A stretch of 26,614 bases of DNA from CAG-103 sp963627135 (GCA_963627135.1 CAVFZY010000002.1:1-26614), one strand, 5' to 3'; shown: positions 6,556 to 14,469, counted from the stretch's first letter. The notes: generated by a model not told the origin, from the sequence alone. Numbers and translations: made by a program.

Positions 6556-7122
6556 ATGGAACTAATCGAAGAAAAGCTCAGGACCCTCACGACGTATCAC
6601 GGCGTGATCGTCAACGTCCGGCTCGACGAGGCACGCCTGCCCGACGGAACCATGGCCAAGCGCGAGGTCGTGGAGCATCCGGGCGGCGTGACGGTTCTGC
6701 CGCTGGAGCCGGACGGAACGGTCTGGTGCGTGCGGCAGTACCGCTATCCGTTTTCGCGCACGCTGCTCGAGCTGCCGGCCGGCAAGCTCGAGCCGGGCGA
6801 GGTACCGGAGCTGGCCGCAGCGCGCGAGCTCTCGGAGGAGACGGGCCTGACCGCGGGCCGGCTGCAGTATCTGGGCGCGAACTTCACCTCGCCCGGCTAC
6901 TCTGAGGAGGTGCTGCACATCTATCTGGCGCGTGATCTGCACCGCGGCGCGGCGCACCTCGACCCCGGCGAGTTTCTGAACGTGGAGCGGCATCCGCTGG
7001 AGAAACTGGTGCAAATGGCGCTTGATGGTGAACTCTGTGACGGGAAAACAACAGTTGCCCTGCTGAAAACGCAGCTTTTGCTCGCGCGCGAGCGCGGCGC
7101 GGCGGGGAAAGGCGGGTTGTGA
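6556..7122 (+). CDS. NUDIX hydrolase, ADP-ribose pyrophosphatase type
   Basis: This 188-residue cytosolic enzyme probably cleaves ADP-ribose to AMP and ribose 5-phosphate with Mg2+. The Nudix box is complete at residues 76-98: GKLEPGE, then AARELSEETGL, with the metal-binding REXXEE glutamates present. The preceding RQYRYPFSRTLLELPAG motif is the typical lead-in of the ADPRase subgroup. Start ATG with AAAAAGGAG upstream. It is the first gene of the rightward cluster and is separated from murA by a strong promoter. Other nucleoside-diphosphate sugars remain possible substrates. Confidence 0.88.
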   Translation: MELIEEKLRTLTTYHGVIVNVRLDEARLPDGTMAKREVVEHPGGVTVLPLEPDGTVWCVRQYRYPFSRTLLELPAGKLEPGEVPELAAARELSEETGLTAGRLQYLGANFTSPGYSEEVLHIYLARDLHRGAAHLDPGEFLNVERHPLEKLVQMALDGELCDGKTTVALLKTQLLLARERGAAGKGGL

Positions 7123-7151
7123 TTGCTTTTCCGCGAAAAGCATGCTATAAT
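7123..7151 (+). promoter_or_regulatory. murA promoter with extended -10
   Basis: TTGCTT at 7123-7128, a 17-nt spacer and a perfect TATAAT at 7146-7151 preceded by TGC (extended -10). It is one of the best sigma-A promoters in the window, and it overlaps the end of the NUDIX gene at the -35 side. Confidence 0.75.
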
Positions 7152-7157
7152 TCATCG

Positions 7158-7260
7158 TTAAGTTCCGTTAAAATCGGGCAAGCTACGCACGGAGCGTGAT
7201 CGCCCGGTCACAGATGCGGAGCTGCACTCTGCTTTCGCAGCATGAGAGGTGTCAAATAGT
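7158..7260 (+). other. murA 5' leader with potential structure
   Basis: About 100 nt separate the predicted transcription start from the murA start. GGGC at 7175-7178 can pair with GCCC near 7202-7205, enclosing a second ACGC/GCGT helix, and a CTGC/GCAG hairpin follows near 7230-7240. No terminator or known riboswitch class is recognisable. The leader may simply be structured by chance. Confidence 0.3.
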
Positions 7261-8556
7261 TTGGATAGATATGTAATACATGGTGGCAGGCCCCTGCACG
7301 GAGAGATCGAGATCAGCGGCGCGAAAAATGCGGCCGTGGCGATCATCCCGGCAGCGCTGATGGTCGACGGTGTCTGCCGGATCGAGAACATGCCCCAGAT
7401 CAGCGACGTGGATATGCTGCTGAAGATCCTGCAGGGGCTGGGCGCGCGGGTGGAATACCTCAGCCCCTCCGCCGTCGAGATCGACTGCACCCAGGTGCGC
7501 TTCACCGAGCCGCCGTATGACCTGATGCGCAAGATCCGCGCGTCGTACTACTTCATCGGCTCGATGCTCGGCCGCTTTGGTTCGGCCAAGACGACCATGC
7601 CCGGCGGCTGCAATTTCGGCGTCCGGCCGATCGACCAGCACATCAAGGGCATGACCGCGATGGGCGCGAACGTCGAGGTGAAAAGCGGCTTTGTCTATGC
7701 CGACACGCCGGACGGCCGCCTGCACGGGGCAAAGGTATATCTGGATAAGGTCTCGGTCGGCGCGACGATGAATATCATCATCGCGGCGACGCTTGCGCGC
7801 GGTCGTACCGTGATCGAGAACGCGGCACGCGAGCCGCACATCGTCGACCTTGCCAACTTTCTCAACTCCATGGGCGCCGACATTCGCGGTGCCGGCACGG
7901 ATTCCATCCGCATTCAGGGCGTCGAGCGCCTGCACGGCGGCACGTACAGCGTCATTCCCGACCAGATCGAGGCGGGCACGTATATGACGGCCTGCGCCGC
8001 GGCCGGTGGGGAAGTGCGCCTGGCGAATGTGATCCCGCGCCATCTGGAGTGCATCAGCGCCAAGCTGCGCGAGATGGGCGTCACCGTCGTCGAGGGCGGG
8101 GACAGCGTGCTCGTGCGCAGTAACGGCCGCCTGCGCCATACCAACGTCAAGACCCAGCCGTACCCCGGTTTTCCGACGGATATGCAGCCGCAGATCAGCG
8201 TCGTGTTGTGTCTGGCTGACGGTACGAGCGTCGTGACCGAGGGCGTGTATGACAATCGCTACAAGTACATTCAGGAGCTCAGCCGCATGGGCGCGGATGC
8301 GCAGGTGGACGGCTGCACCGCCATCATCAACGGCGTGGAGGGCCTGCACGGCGCGGAAGTCCGGGCGTGTGACCTGCGCGCCGGCGCCGCCGTGGTCATT
8401 GCGGGCCTGTGTGCCGCGGGGGAGACTGTGGTTACGGACATCCGCTTTATCGAACGCGGCTATGAAAACTTCGTCGGCAAGCTGCGCAGCATCGGGGCCG
8501 ACATCATGCTCGAGCGCGACGGGGCCGAACAGTGCGCGGCAGCCGCGGCCGAATGA
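7261..8556 (+). CDS. murA: UDP-N-acetylglucosamine 1-carboxyvinyltransferase
   Basis: MurA transfers enolpyruvate from PEP to UDP-GlcNAc, the first committed step of peptidoglycan synthesis, in the cytosol. The fold signature GEIEISGAKNAAVAIIPA is at the N-terminus. The catalytic, fosfomycin-sensitive Cys lies in PGGCNFGVRPIDQHIKG (Cys117), and the late motif YPGFPTDMQPQ is present. The TTG at 7261 is preferred: it gives the family-like MDRYVIHGGRPLHG start, and AGAGGTG lies 9 nt upstream. A GTG at 7249 would add four residues and has no ribosome-binding site. Length of 431 residues is normal. It overlaps the next gene by ATGA. Clostridia often carry two paralogs (murA, murZ), so the symbol may be either. 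Confidence 0.95.
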   Translation: MDRYVIHGGRPLHGEIEISGAKNAAVAIIPAALMVDGVCRIENMPQISDVDMLLKILQGLGARVEYLSPSAVEIDCTQVRFTEPPYDLMRKIRASYYFIGSMLGRFGSAKTTMPGGCNFGVRPIDQHIKGMTAMGANVEVKSGFVYADTPDGRLHGAKVYLDKVSVGATMNIIIAATLARGRTVIENAAREPHIVDLANFLNSMGADIRGAGTDSIRIQGVERLHGGTYSVIPDQIEAGTYMTACAAAGGEVRLANVIPRHLECISAKLREMGVTVVEGGDSVLVRSNGRLRHTNVKTQPYPGFPTDMQPQISVVLCLADGTSVVTEGVYDNRYKYIQELSRMGADAQVDGCTAIINGVEGLHGAEVRACDLRAGAAVVIAGLCAAGETVVTDIRFIERGYENFVGKLRSIGADIMLERDGAEQCAAAAAE

Positions 8557-9356
8557 ACATCGCACTGTTTGCCAGCGGGTCGAGCGGCAATTGCACCCTT
8601 GTGTCCGACGGCGAGACACATATTTTGATCGATGCCGGCATCTCCGCGCGGCGCATCCGCGCAGGGCTCGCCGCGCAGGACGCTGCGGTGGCCGATCTCG
8701 CGGGCGTGCTCGTGACGCACGAGCACACCGATCATGTCAAGGGTCTGGCCGTCCTGCTGCGCCGGGATCCCGTGGCGGTGTATGCGCTGCCAGTGGTGTG
8801 CGCCGCGCTGCGCGCTCTGCTGCCCGAGCGGACGGACTGTCTGCACGAGATCGCGCCGGGAGAGCCGTTTTGCCTCGGTGATGTGCGCGTGACGGCGTTT
8901 CCCACGCCACATGACGCGGCCGGGAGCTGCGGCTACCGGCTCGACGGGTCGGCGCGCTTCGGCTTCTGCACCGACCTCGGCACCGTGACGGATGCCGTGC
9001 GCGCGGCGCTGTGCGGCGTGGACTGCGCCGTCATCGAGGCCAATCACGACCCGGAGCTGCTGCGCACCGGGCCTTACCCGATCTATCTCAAGCGCCGGAT
9101 CGCGTCCGATCACGGCCATCTGTCCAATGAAAGCGCCGGGGCGCTGGCAGTGTACCTCGCGGAAAACGGGGCGCAGCAGCTCATCCTCGGCCATCTCAGC
9201 CGGGAGAACAACACGCCCCGCGCCGCGCTCGAGACTGTCTCGGCCGCACTCGCGGCGGCAGGCTTTCAGCCCGGCGCACAGCTGGAGCTGTATGCTGCTC
9301 CGGCGGAGACGACGCTCGCGCTCACGGCGGGAAAGGCGTGCGTATGCTGTCCATAA
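8553..9356 (+). CDS. MBL-fold metallohydrolase, WalJ/YycJ-like
   Basis: A 267-residue metallo-beta-lactamase-fold protein of the YycJ/WalJ group. It opens MNIALFASGSSGNCTLV with a canonical metal motif HEHTDH at 56-61, a second-shell PHDAAGSCGYR segment, FCTDLG, EANHD, and DHGHLSN with the last His near GHLSRENN. Family members are probable exonucleases or RNases linked to DNA repair and cell-wall stress; the true substrate is not settled. Start and murA stop overlap (ATGA at 8553-8556), and the C-terminus overlaps rlmH. The walJ-rlmH neighbourhood is also common in Bacilli, where both lie near walRK. Confidence 0.88.
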   Translation: MNIALFASGSSGNCTLVSDGETHILIDAGISARRIRAGLAAQDAAVADLAGVLVTHEHTDHVKGLAVLLRRDPVAVYALPVVCAALRALLPERTDCLHEIAPGEPFCLGDVRVTAFPTPHDAAGSCGYRLDGSARFGFCTDLGTVTDAVRAALCGVDCAVIEANHDPELLRTGPYPIYLKRRIASDHGHLSNESAGALAVYLAENGAQQLILGHLSRENNTPRAALETVSAALAAAGFQPGAQLELYAAPAETTLALTAGKACVCCP

Positions 9357-9826
9357 CCCTCGTCTGCGTCGGAAAGATGCGCGAGACCTATTATATCTCC
9401 GCGTTCGCGGAATATGCCAAGCGCCTGGGCGCCTATTGCCGGTTTGAACTGGTGGAGCTGCCGGAGCAGCGTCTTCCGGAGCGCCCGTCGCAAAAAGAAA
9501 TCCATGCCGCGCTGGAAAAAGAGGCGCAGGCCATCCGCGCGCGCATCCCGAAGGGCGCGGCCGTGGTCGCCATGTGCGTCGAGGGCAGGCGCCTCTCGAG
9601 CGAGGCGCTCGCGCAGCAGCTCGCCGGTTACGCTGCGGGCGGCACGTCGAAGGTGTGCTTTCTTGTCGGCGGGTCGTTCGGCCTCGACGAGGGCATCAAG
9701 CGCGAGGCGGCGCTGCGGCTGAGCATGTCGCCGATGACGTTCCCGCATCATCTGGCGCGCGTCATGCTCGCCGAGCAGATCTACCGCGCGTGCACGATCA
9801 ACGCGGGCACGCAGTATCATAAATAA
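9344..9826 (+). CDS. rlmH: 23S rRNA (pseudouridine1915-N3)-methyltransferase RlmH
   Basis: RlmH is a SPOUT methyltransferase that methylates pseudouridine 1915 in helix 69 of 23S rRNA in assembled 70S ribosomes. The 160-residue protein shows FLVGGSFGLDEGIK (about 106-119) and the diagnostic ending LAEQIYRACTINAGTQYHK. The ATG at 9344 is chosen because GAAAGG lies 7 nt upstream; the GTG at 9338 would leave only one base of spacing. It overlaps the end of the walJ-like gene by 13 nt in another frame. Confidence 0.96.
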   Translation: MLSITLVCVGKMRETYYISAFAEYAKRLGAYCRFELVELPEQRLPERPSQKEIHAALEKEAQAIRARIPKGAAVVAMCVEGRRLSSEALAQQLAGYAAGGTSKVCFLVGGSFGLDEGIKREAALRLSMSPMTFPHHLARVMLAEQIYRACTINAGTQYHK

Positions 9827-9851
9827 GCAAACTAGGAGTAGGAGAAACAAC

Positions 9852-10187
9852 ATGGCGCAAGAGCTGAAAGCAGAGTGGGGCAGGTCGCTTCCCGGCGATT
9901 TGCTCAAGCGCTGGCCGCGCGATGCGGACGGCGAACCGGTGCCCCCGGCAATGCTGACCAAGTGCACGGGCGTAGATATGGACGACGTGCTGCTGGTCAA
10001 TATGCTGGAGGCCTATGGCATCCCCTGCCTGAAAAACTATCCCGGGGACGGTCAGTTTGGCAAGATCATGTTAGGTATGTCTGGTTACGGAGTGGAAATT
10101 CTGGTTCCTGAGACGCTGCTTGCCGATGCGCAGGCGCTTCAGGAAGGCTGCGCTGAGGCGCTGACGGAAGGAGACGACAATGCGTAA
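9852..10187 (+). CDS. DUF2007-like small protein
   Basis: A 111-residue soluble protein. Its middle reads VLLVNMLEAYGIPCLKNYPG, then YGVEILVPETLLADAQALQ, which fits the DUF2007 (putative signal-transducing protein) pattern of a short ferredoxin-like domain that follows 'length of time since ligand' proteins in many Firmicutes. No catalytic residues can be named. It has a good site (TAGGAG) upstream and overlaps the phosphoglucomutase start by 8 nt, so the two are co-translated. The N-terminal 40 residues with a WPRDADGEPVPP segment are outside the domain and unexplained. Confidence 0.6.
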   Translation: MAQELKAEWGRSLPGDLLKRWPRDADGEPVPPAMLTKCTGVDMDDVLLVNMLEAYGIPCLKNYPGDGQFGKIMLGMSGYGVEILVPETLLADAQALQEGCAEALTEGDDNA

Positions 10188-11910
10188 TTACATGGAAGAA
10201 TACCAGCGCTGGCTCGATAGTCCCGCGCTCTCCAATGCGGAGTGGGAAGAGCTCAACGCCATCCGCGACGACAAAAAAGAGATCGAGAGCCGCTTTTTCG
10301 CCCCGCTCGAGTTCGGCACGGCCGGCCTGCGCGGCGAGATGGCGCTCGGCTGCCGCCGCATGAACATTCACGTTATCCGCCACGCCACGCAGGCGTTCGC
10401 GGAGGTCATTAAGGCCGAGGGCGAGAGCGCATGCGCGTGCGGCATCGCCATCTGCTTTGACTGCCGCATCAACAGTGAGCGCTTTGCCCACGAGGCGGCG
10501 GGTGTCATGGCGGCCAACGGCATCCACGTGCGCATTTTCGACGCCCTGCGTCCGACGCCGGAGCTGTCGTTCGCCGTCAAGCACTACGGCACCACGGCCG
10601 GCCTGAACATCACGGCCAGCCACAACCCGAAAGAGTATAACGGCTACAAGGTCTACTGGTCCGACGGGGCGCAGCTCCCGCCGCAGCACGCCGCCGCCAT
10701 CGCCAAAAACATGGAGCGGCTGGACATCTTCAACGATATCCAGCGCATGGACTTTGACGACGCGGTGCGGCAGGGCCTTGTGGAGTTCATGGGCGCGGAG
10801 ACGGACGAGGCGTTCTTGTCCAATGTCCTGCGCCAGCCGATCGACCCGGAAGTTGTCCGCCGCGTGGCCGACCGGTTCAAGATCGTCTACACGCCGTTTC
10901 ACGGCGCGGGCTGGCACCTCGTGCCCGAGGCGCTGCATCGCCTGGGTATGACGCAGGTCATCCCCGTAAAGGAGCAGATGGTGCTCGACGGCACGTTCCC
11001 GACCGTCAAGAGCCCGAACCCGGAAAATCCGGAGGGCTTCTACCTAGCCGTCGACCTCGCCAAGGAGGTCGGCAGCGACCTCATCCTCGGCACGGATCCG
11101 GACTCCGACCGCGTTGGTGTCATGGTCCGCTGTGCGGACGGGGAGTATCGCACCATCACCGGCAACCAGATGGGCGCGCTGCTGCTCGACTATATCATCA
11201 CGGCGCGCCGCCGCAAGGGCACGCTGCCGGAAAACGCGGCCGCAATCTCGACGATCGTCACGTCCAAGATGGTGCGCCGCATCTGCGATGTGAACAGCAT
11301 CCACTTTGACGAGACGTTCACAGGCTTCAAGTTCGTGGCTGAGAAGCTGGCCGAGTACCAGCGCGACGGTTCGTATCAGTACGTGCTTGCCTTCGAGGAG
11401 AGCTACGGCTACATGATGGGTGACTATGTCCGCGACAAGGACGCCGTGACCGCCTGCGTGATGATCACGGAGATGGCGGCGTACTACTTCGAGCAGGGCA
11501 TGACGCTCGCGCAGGCACTCGACGCGCTGTATGAAAAGTACGGTTTCTATGGTGAGCGCACGCTCAACCTCATCATGCCGGGCCTCGACGGTCTGGAGAA
11601 GATGCACGCACTCATGGCGCAGCTGCGCCGTGAGCCGCTGCAGGAGATCGCGGGCACGAAGGTCGTGCGTATGCGCGACTATCAGGACGGCTCAGTGTAC
11701 GTCATGGGCCTTGGCAAGATGGACAAAACGCCCATCTCCGGCTCGAACGTGCTGTACTTTGAGCTGGACGACGGCTGCTCGTTCATCGTCCGCCCGTCCG
11801 GCACGGAGCCGAAGATCAAGGTGTACATCCTTGGCGTCGGCGCGACGCGGCCGGAGTGTGACGAGCGCGTGCAGCGCTACGCGCAGTTCGCCGAGACGCT
11901 GCGCGGCTGA
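10180..11910 (+). CDS. Phospho-sugar mutase (phosphoglucomutase type)
   Basis: A 576-residue alpha-D-phosphohexomutase of the PgcA-like long subgroup that interconverts glucose 1- and 6-phosphate (or the mannose pair), feeding nucleotide sugars and cell-wall glycans. Domain 1 has the phosphoserine loop TASHNPKEYNG (Ser147). Domain 2 has the Mg2+ loop DPDSDR (306-311). Domain 3 has the sugar loop EESYGYMMGDYVRDKD, and domain 4 has the phosphate-binding RPSGTEPKIK near the end. All key residues are present. A strong terminator follows. Substrate preference between glucose and mannose cannot be told from motifs alone. Confidence 0.93.
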   Translation: MRNYMEEYQRWLDSPALSNAEWEELNAIRDDKKEIESRFFAPLEFGTAGLRGEMALGCRRMNIHVIRHATQAFAEVIKAEGESACACGIAICFDCRINSERFAHEAAGVMAANGIHVRIFDALRPTPELSFAVKHYGTTAGLNITASHNPKEYNGYKVYWSDGAQLPPQHAAAIAKNMERLDIFNDIQRMDFDDAVRQGLVEFMGAETDEAFLSNVLRQPIDPEVVRRVADRFKIVYTPFHGAGWHLVPEALHRLGMTQVIPVKEQMVLDGTFPTVKSPNPENPEGFYLAVDLAKEVGSDLILGTDPDSDRVGVMVRCADGEYRTITGNQMGALLLDYIITARRRKGTLPENAAAISTIVTSKMVRRICDVNSIHFDETFTGFKFVAEKLAEYQRDGSYQYVLAFEESYGYMMGDYVRDKDAVTACVMITEMAAYYFEQGMTLAQALDALYEKYGFYGERTLNLIMPGLDGLEKMHALMAQLRREPLQEIAGTKVVRMRDYQDGSVYVMGLGKMDKTPISGSNVLYFELDDGCSFIVRPSGTEPKIKVYILGVGATRPECDERVQRYAQFAETLRG

Positions 11911-11926
11911 ACCGAAACCACAGGTC

Positions 11927-11965
11927 CCGGTCCTCCGGCAGATTTCGCCGGAGGGCCGGATTTTT
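11927..11965 (+). terminator. Terminator between pgm-type gene and chrA pair
   Basis: A 13-bp stem (11927-11939 with 11947-11959, one G-U pair, 7-nt loop) ends in TTTTT at 11961-11965. Only 11 nt separate it from the next start codon, and that gap holds the ribosome-binding site GAGGG, so no promoter fits in between. Confidence 0.85.
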
Positions 11966-11976
11966 GAGGGATAGCT

Positions 11977-12531
11977 ATGAAAGAGAAACTGAAACAGCTC
12001 TTCGGCCTCTTCGGCGCTTTCGCCGTCGTCGGCGTGACGACGTTCGGCGGCGGCTATGCCATGCTGCCCGCGCTGCAGCGCGAGGTCGTGGAAAAGCGCC
12101 GCTGGGCCACGGAGGAAGAGGTCATGGACTGGTACGCCATCGGCCAGTGCACGCCGGGCGTCATCGCGGTCAACACCGCCACGTTCGTCGGGCAGAAGCA
12201 GGCGGGCATCTGGGGCGGCATCTTTGCTACGCTGGGCGTCGTGTTCCCGTCGCTCGTGATCATTATGATCATCGCTGCTTTTATCCAGAACTTCGCGCAC
12301 CTGCCTGCCGTGCAGAACGCGTTCGCCGGCATCCGCGTGTGCGTGTGCGTGCTGATCCTCAACGCCGTCGTGAAGCTGTGGAAAAAATCCGTCGTGGACT
12401 GGAAGACGTTTCTGATCTTTCTGCTCGTGCTCGCGGGCAGCGTGTTTCTGAATGTCTCGCCGGTGCTGTATGTGCTCGTGGCCGCGCTTGCCGGCATCGT
12501 CATCAAAGAATTGGAGGCGCATAAGGTATGA
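11977..12531 (+). CDS. Chromate transporter family protein, first half
   Basis: A 184-residue integral membrane protein, one of a pair of short CHR-domain (ChrA family) proteins. The signature appears as TTFGGGYAMLPALQREVVE, then GQCTPGVIAVNTATFVGQK, and several hydrophobic helices follow. Short CHR proteins work as N-type plus C-type pairs encoded side by side. In studied bacteria the pairs export chromate, but in gut anaerobes the physiological anion is unknown. ATGA overlap with the next gene. Expression must pass or bypass the terminator 11 nt upstream. Confidence 0.88.
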   Translation: MKEKLKQLFGLFGAFAVVGVTTFGGGYAMLPALQREVVEKRRWATEEEVMDWYAIGQCTPGVIAVNTATFVGQKQAGIWGGIFATLGVVFPSLVIIMIIAAFIQNFAHLPAVQNAFAGIRVCVCVLILNAVVKLWKKSVVDWKTFLIFLLVLAGSVFLNVSPVLYVLVAALAGIVIKELEAHKV

Positions 12532-13112
12532 TCTATCTGCGCCTGTTCTGGGAGTTTTTCAAGACCGGCCTGTTTTCCGTCGGCGGCGGTCTTGCCACGC
12601 TCCCGTTTATTTATGACATGTCCGACCACACGGGCTGGTTTACTTATCAGCAGATCGCGGACATGGTTGCGGTGTCGGAGTCTACGCCCGGCCCCATCGG
12701 CGTAAACACGGCAACGTATGTGGGCTACCTCACGGGCGGCATTCCCGGCGCGCTCATCGCGACGCTCGGCATCGTCACCCCGGCGGTCATCTGCATCCTC
12801 ATCATCGCCTCATGCCTGAAAAAGTTCCGGGAAAACCGATTTGTCGACCATGCTTTTTACGGGCTGCGCCCGGCCTCCGCGGGGCTGATCGCGGCGGCGG
12901 GCTTTTCCGTCGTGCGCATCTCGCTGCTGCAGGAGAGCGCCTTTCAGACCGGCGGCCGGTTCACGGATCTGTTTTTCTGGAAGGGTTTGCTGCTCGCAGC
13001 CGGCATCTGGGTGCTGACGAATGTCGTCAGGCCGACGAAAAAGCTGCACCCGATCGTGTACATCGCGGCGTCCGCCGTTGTCGGCATCGTGTTTTCGTTC
13101 GCCGGTGCGTGA
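12528..13112 (+). CDS. Chromate transporter family protein, second half
   Basis: A 194-residue membrane protein with the same CHR signature in its own version: FSVGGGLATLPFIYDM, then SESTPGPIGVNTATYVGYL. A series of hydrophobic segments includes LIAAAGFSVV and a C-terminal IVYIAASAVVGIVFSF. Together with the preceding gene it should form a heteromeric anion transporter. The stop codon lies 2 nt from the stop of the convergent gene ylbJ, and the terminator for this operon is found further on, inside ylbJ. Confidence 0.88.
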   Translation: MIYLRLFWEFFKTGLFSVGGGLATLPFIYDMSDHTGWFTYQQIADMVAVSESTPGPIGVNTATYVGYLTGGIPGALIATLGIVTPAVICILIIASCLKKFRENRFVDHAFYGLRPASAGLIAAAGFSVVRISLLQESAFQTGGRFTDLFFWKGLLLAAGIWVLTNVVRPTKKLHPIVYIAASAVVGIVFSFAGA

Positions 13113-13114
13113 GC

Positions 13115-14083
13115 TCAAAGCAGGTTCGCCAAAACCCACATACACAGCGCGGAGATCGCTCCGTGCAGCAGGCGCCCGACCGTGTGTCGGGCGCTTTTGA
13201 TGTCTGTCCCGGCGATGACTGCCGCCGTCTGGCAGTGCACGGACACGCCGCCCCAGCCAATGAGAAAGGCCGCGAGGGCGAGGTTCCCCGGCGTCGGTGT
13301 CAGGCCCTGCATCGCGCCGATGCCGGTGCCGAGCTCGAGCGCGCCCGTGCACAGCGCGCGGGCAAAGTGCAGCTCCAGCCCCAGCCGTGCGGCGAGCGTG
13401 CCCACCAGCGCCGGCAGCAGGCCGGAGGCGTCGAAGATCCCGGTCACGACGCTGAACGTGACCACGAAGCCGCTGACCGTCAACACCGCGCGCACGGCGC
13501 TGCGCACGGCCTCCGGCAGCGCCTGCGAGAGCGACACGGCCGCGATCTGCGCGCGCTCCTCCGGCGGAAACCCGCCGCTGCGCGGGGCGAAAAGCATGCC
13601 GACAAGGATGGCGGACAGCACGTGCACGCCGTAGAGCAGCAGCCCATAGCCCGCACTGTGAAACACGCCCACGCCCGCCGCGCCGACGAGAAACGCCGGG
13701 CCGGAATTATTGCAGAACGCGAGCGCGCGTTCGGCCTGCTCGCGCGTGAGCGCGCCGCTGCGCCGCAGCCGGGCCACGGCGTCCGCGCCGAGCGGGTACC
13801 CGCCCGTCACGCCCAGCAGCAGTGCCGACGCGCCCGTGCCGCCGATGCCGAAGAGCCGCTGCGTCACGGGGGAGAGCCACCTGCCGAGGATGCCCGGCAG
13901 CCCGAGCTGCTGCAGCAGCGACGAGAGAATGAAAAACGGCAGCAGCGACGGCACGATCATCTGTGCGCAGAGGTTCAGCCCCGCGCGCGCACTCTCGAGC
14001 GCCGCCTGCGAGCACAGCAGCAGCGCGCCGAGCGCCGTCAGCGTCGCAGCGAGCGCGATGTAATTGCCCCGTTTGCCTTCCAC
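13115..14083 (-). CDS. ylbJ: Sporulation integral membrane protein YlbJ
   Basis: A polytopic membrane protein (322 residues from the GTG at 14083) of the nucleoside-recognition (Gate) superfamily. In B. subtilis YlbJ is a mother-cell sporulation protein needed for proper cortex formation. Visible family motifs are IVPSLLPFFILSSLLQQLG, LLLGVTGGYPLGADAV, CNNSGPAFLVGAAGVGVF, and a second repeat-like ELGTGIGAMQGL near the end. The GTG at 14083 is preferred because GGGAGGG (14096-14090) is spaced 6 nt from it. Upstream ATGs at 14089 and 14116 either touch the ribosome-binding site or overlap the predicted -10 box. It converges on the chrA pair with a 2-nt gap. Confidence 0.88.
   Translation of the reverse strand: MEGKRGNYIALAATLTALGALLLCSQAALESARAGLNLCAQMIVPSLLPFFILSSLLQQLGLPGILGRWLSPVTQRLFGIGGTGASALLLGVTGGYPLGADAVARLRRSGALTREQAERALAFCNNSGPAFLVGAAGVGVFHSAGYGLLLYGVHVLSAILVGMLFAPRSGGFPPEERAQIAAVSLSQALPEAVRSAVRAVLTVSGFVVTFSVVTGIFDASGLLPALVGTLAARLGLELHFARALCTGALELGTGIGAMQGLTPTPGNLALAAFLIGWGGVSVHCQTAAVIAGTDIKSARHTVGRLLHGAISALCMWVLANLL
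13172..13198 (+). terminator. chrA-pair terminator embedded in ylbJ
   Basis: GCGCCCGAC at 13172-13180 pairs with GTCGGGCGC at 13186-13194 around a 5-nt loop, followed by TTTT. The T-run is on the plus strand only. The hairpin lies 60 nt beyond the second chrA stop, within the C-terminal codons of the opposite-strand ylbJ. Confidence 0.75.
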
Positions 14084-14114
14084 CGACATCCCTCCCGGAA
14101 ATACATTCTCGTGC

Positions 14115-14144
14115 ATTTGTATGCCTGTCCCGGCCTAAACTTGC
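14115..14144 (-). promoter_or_regulatory. Sigma-E-like promoter of ylbJ
   Basis: On the minus strand CATACAAAT (14123-14115) matches the sigma-E -10 consensus CATACAnT almost fully. GCAAGTT (14144-14138), 14 nt upstream, resembles the sigma-E -35. The predicted start near 14109 leaves a short leader before the GGGAGGG site. In B. subtilis ylbJ is a sigma-E gene, which agrees. Confidence 0.6.
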
Positions 14145-14161
14145 CTGCGGGCGCATAAAAT
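14133..14161 (+). promoter_or_regulatory. Sigma-E-like promoter of yqfC-yqfD
   Basis: CATAAAAT at 14154-14161 differs at one place from the sigma-E -10 consensus, and GCCTAAA at 14133-14139 is a weaker -35 with 14-nt spacing. Its -35 overlaps that of the divergent ylbJ promoter. The position just before the AAGGGGG site at 14173-14179 supports the GTG start of yqfC. Confidence 0.45.
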
Positions 14162-14186
14162 GGCTTGCAGCGAAGGGGGTGAGCCG

Positions 14187-14459
14187 GTGAAGCGGCTGTC
14201 AGATATTCCGCTCGAGATCGCGGAGCGGCTGGACCTGCCGGCGGAATCCGTGGCCGGCGTGCCGAAGCTGACCGTGACCGGCCGGCGCCGCGCGCTGGTG
14301 GAAAACCACTGCGGTCTGCTCGAATACAGCCATGAGTGCATCGTGGTCGACGGCGGGCGGGTGCGCGTGTGCATCCGCGGCACGAACCTGCAGCTCGTGG
14401 CCATGGACAGCATGGCGCTGCTGATCTCCGGCACGATCGCGTGTGCCGAGTTTGCGTGA
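14187..14459 (+). CDS. yqfC: Sporulation protein YqfC
   Basis: A 90-residue YabP/YqfC-family protein made in the mother cell in B. subtilis under sigma-E. Family features are VPKLTVTGRRRALVENHCGLLEYS and IRGTNLQLVAMDS. The GTG at 14187 is chosen: AAGGGGG lies 7 nt upstream, the length fits the family, and the in-frame ATG at 14160 overlaps the predicted -10 box. It is followed at once by yqfD, as in other spore formers. Its molecular role is poorly known; it is thought to act with YqfD at the forespore membrane. Confidence 0.88.
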   Translation: MKRLSDIPLEIAERLDLPAESVAGVPKLTVTGRRRALVENHCGLLEYSHECIVVDGGRVRVCIRGTNLQLVAMDSMALLISGTIACAEFA

Positions 14460-14469
14460 GGTGATGGGT

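Noticed and set aside
12812..14158. A 448-residue plus-strand frame across ylbJ
   Set aside because: It is antisense to ylbJ and overlaps the second chrA gene; composition is dominated by Arg, Ala and Gln with no domain.
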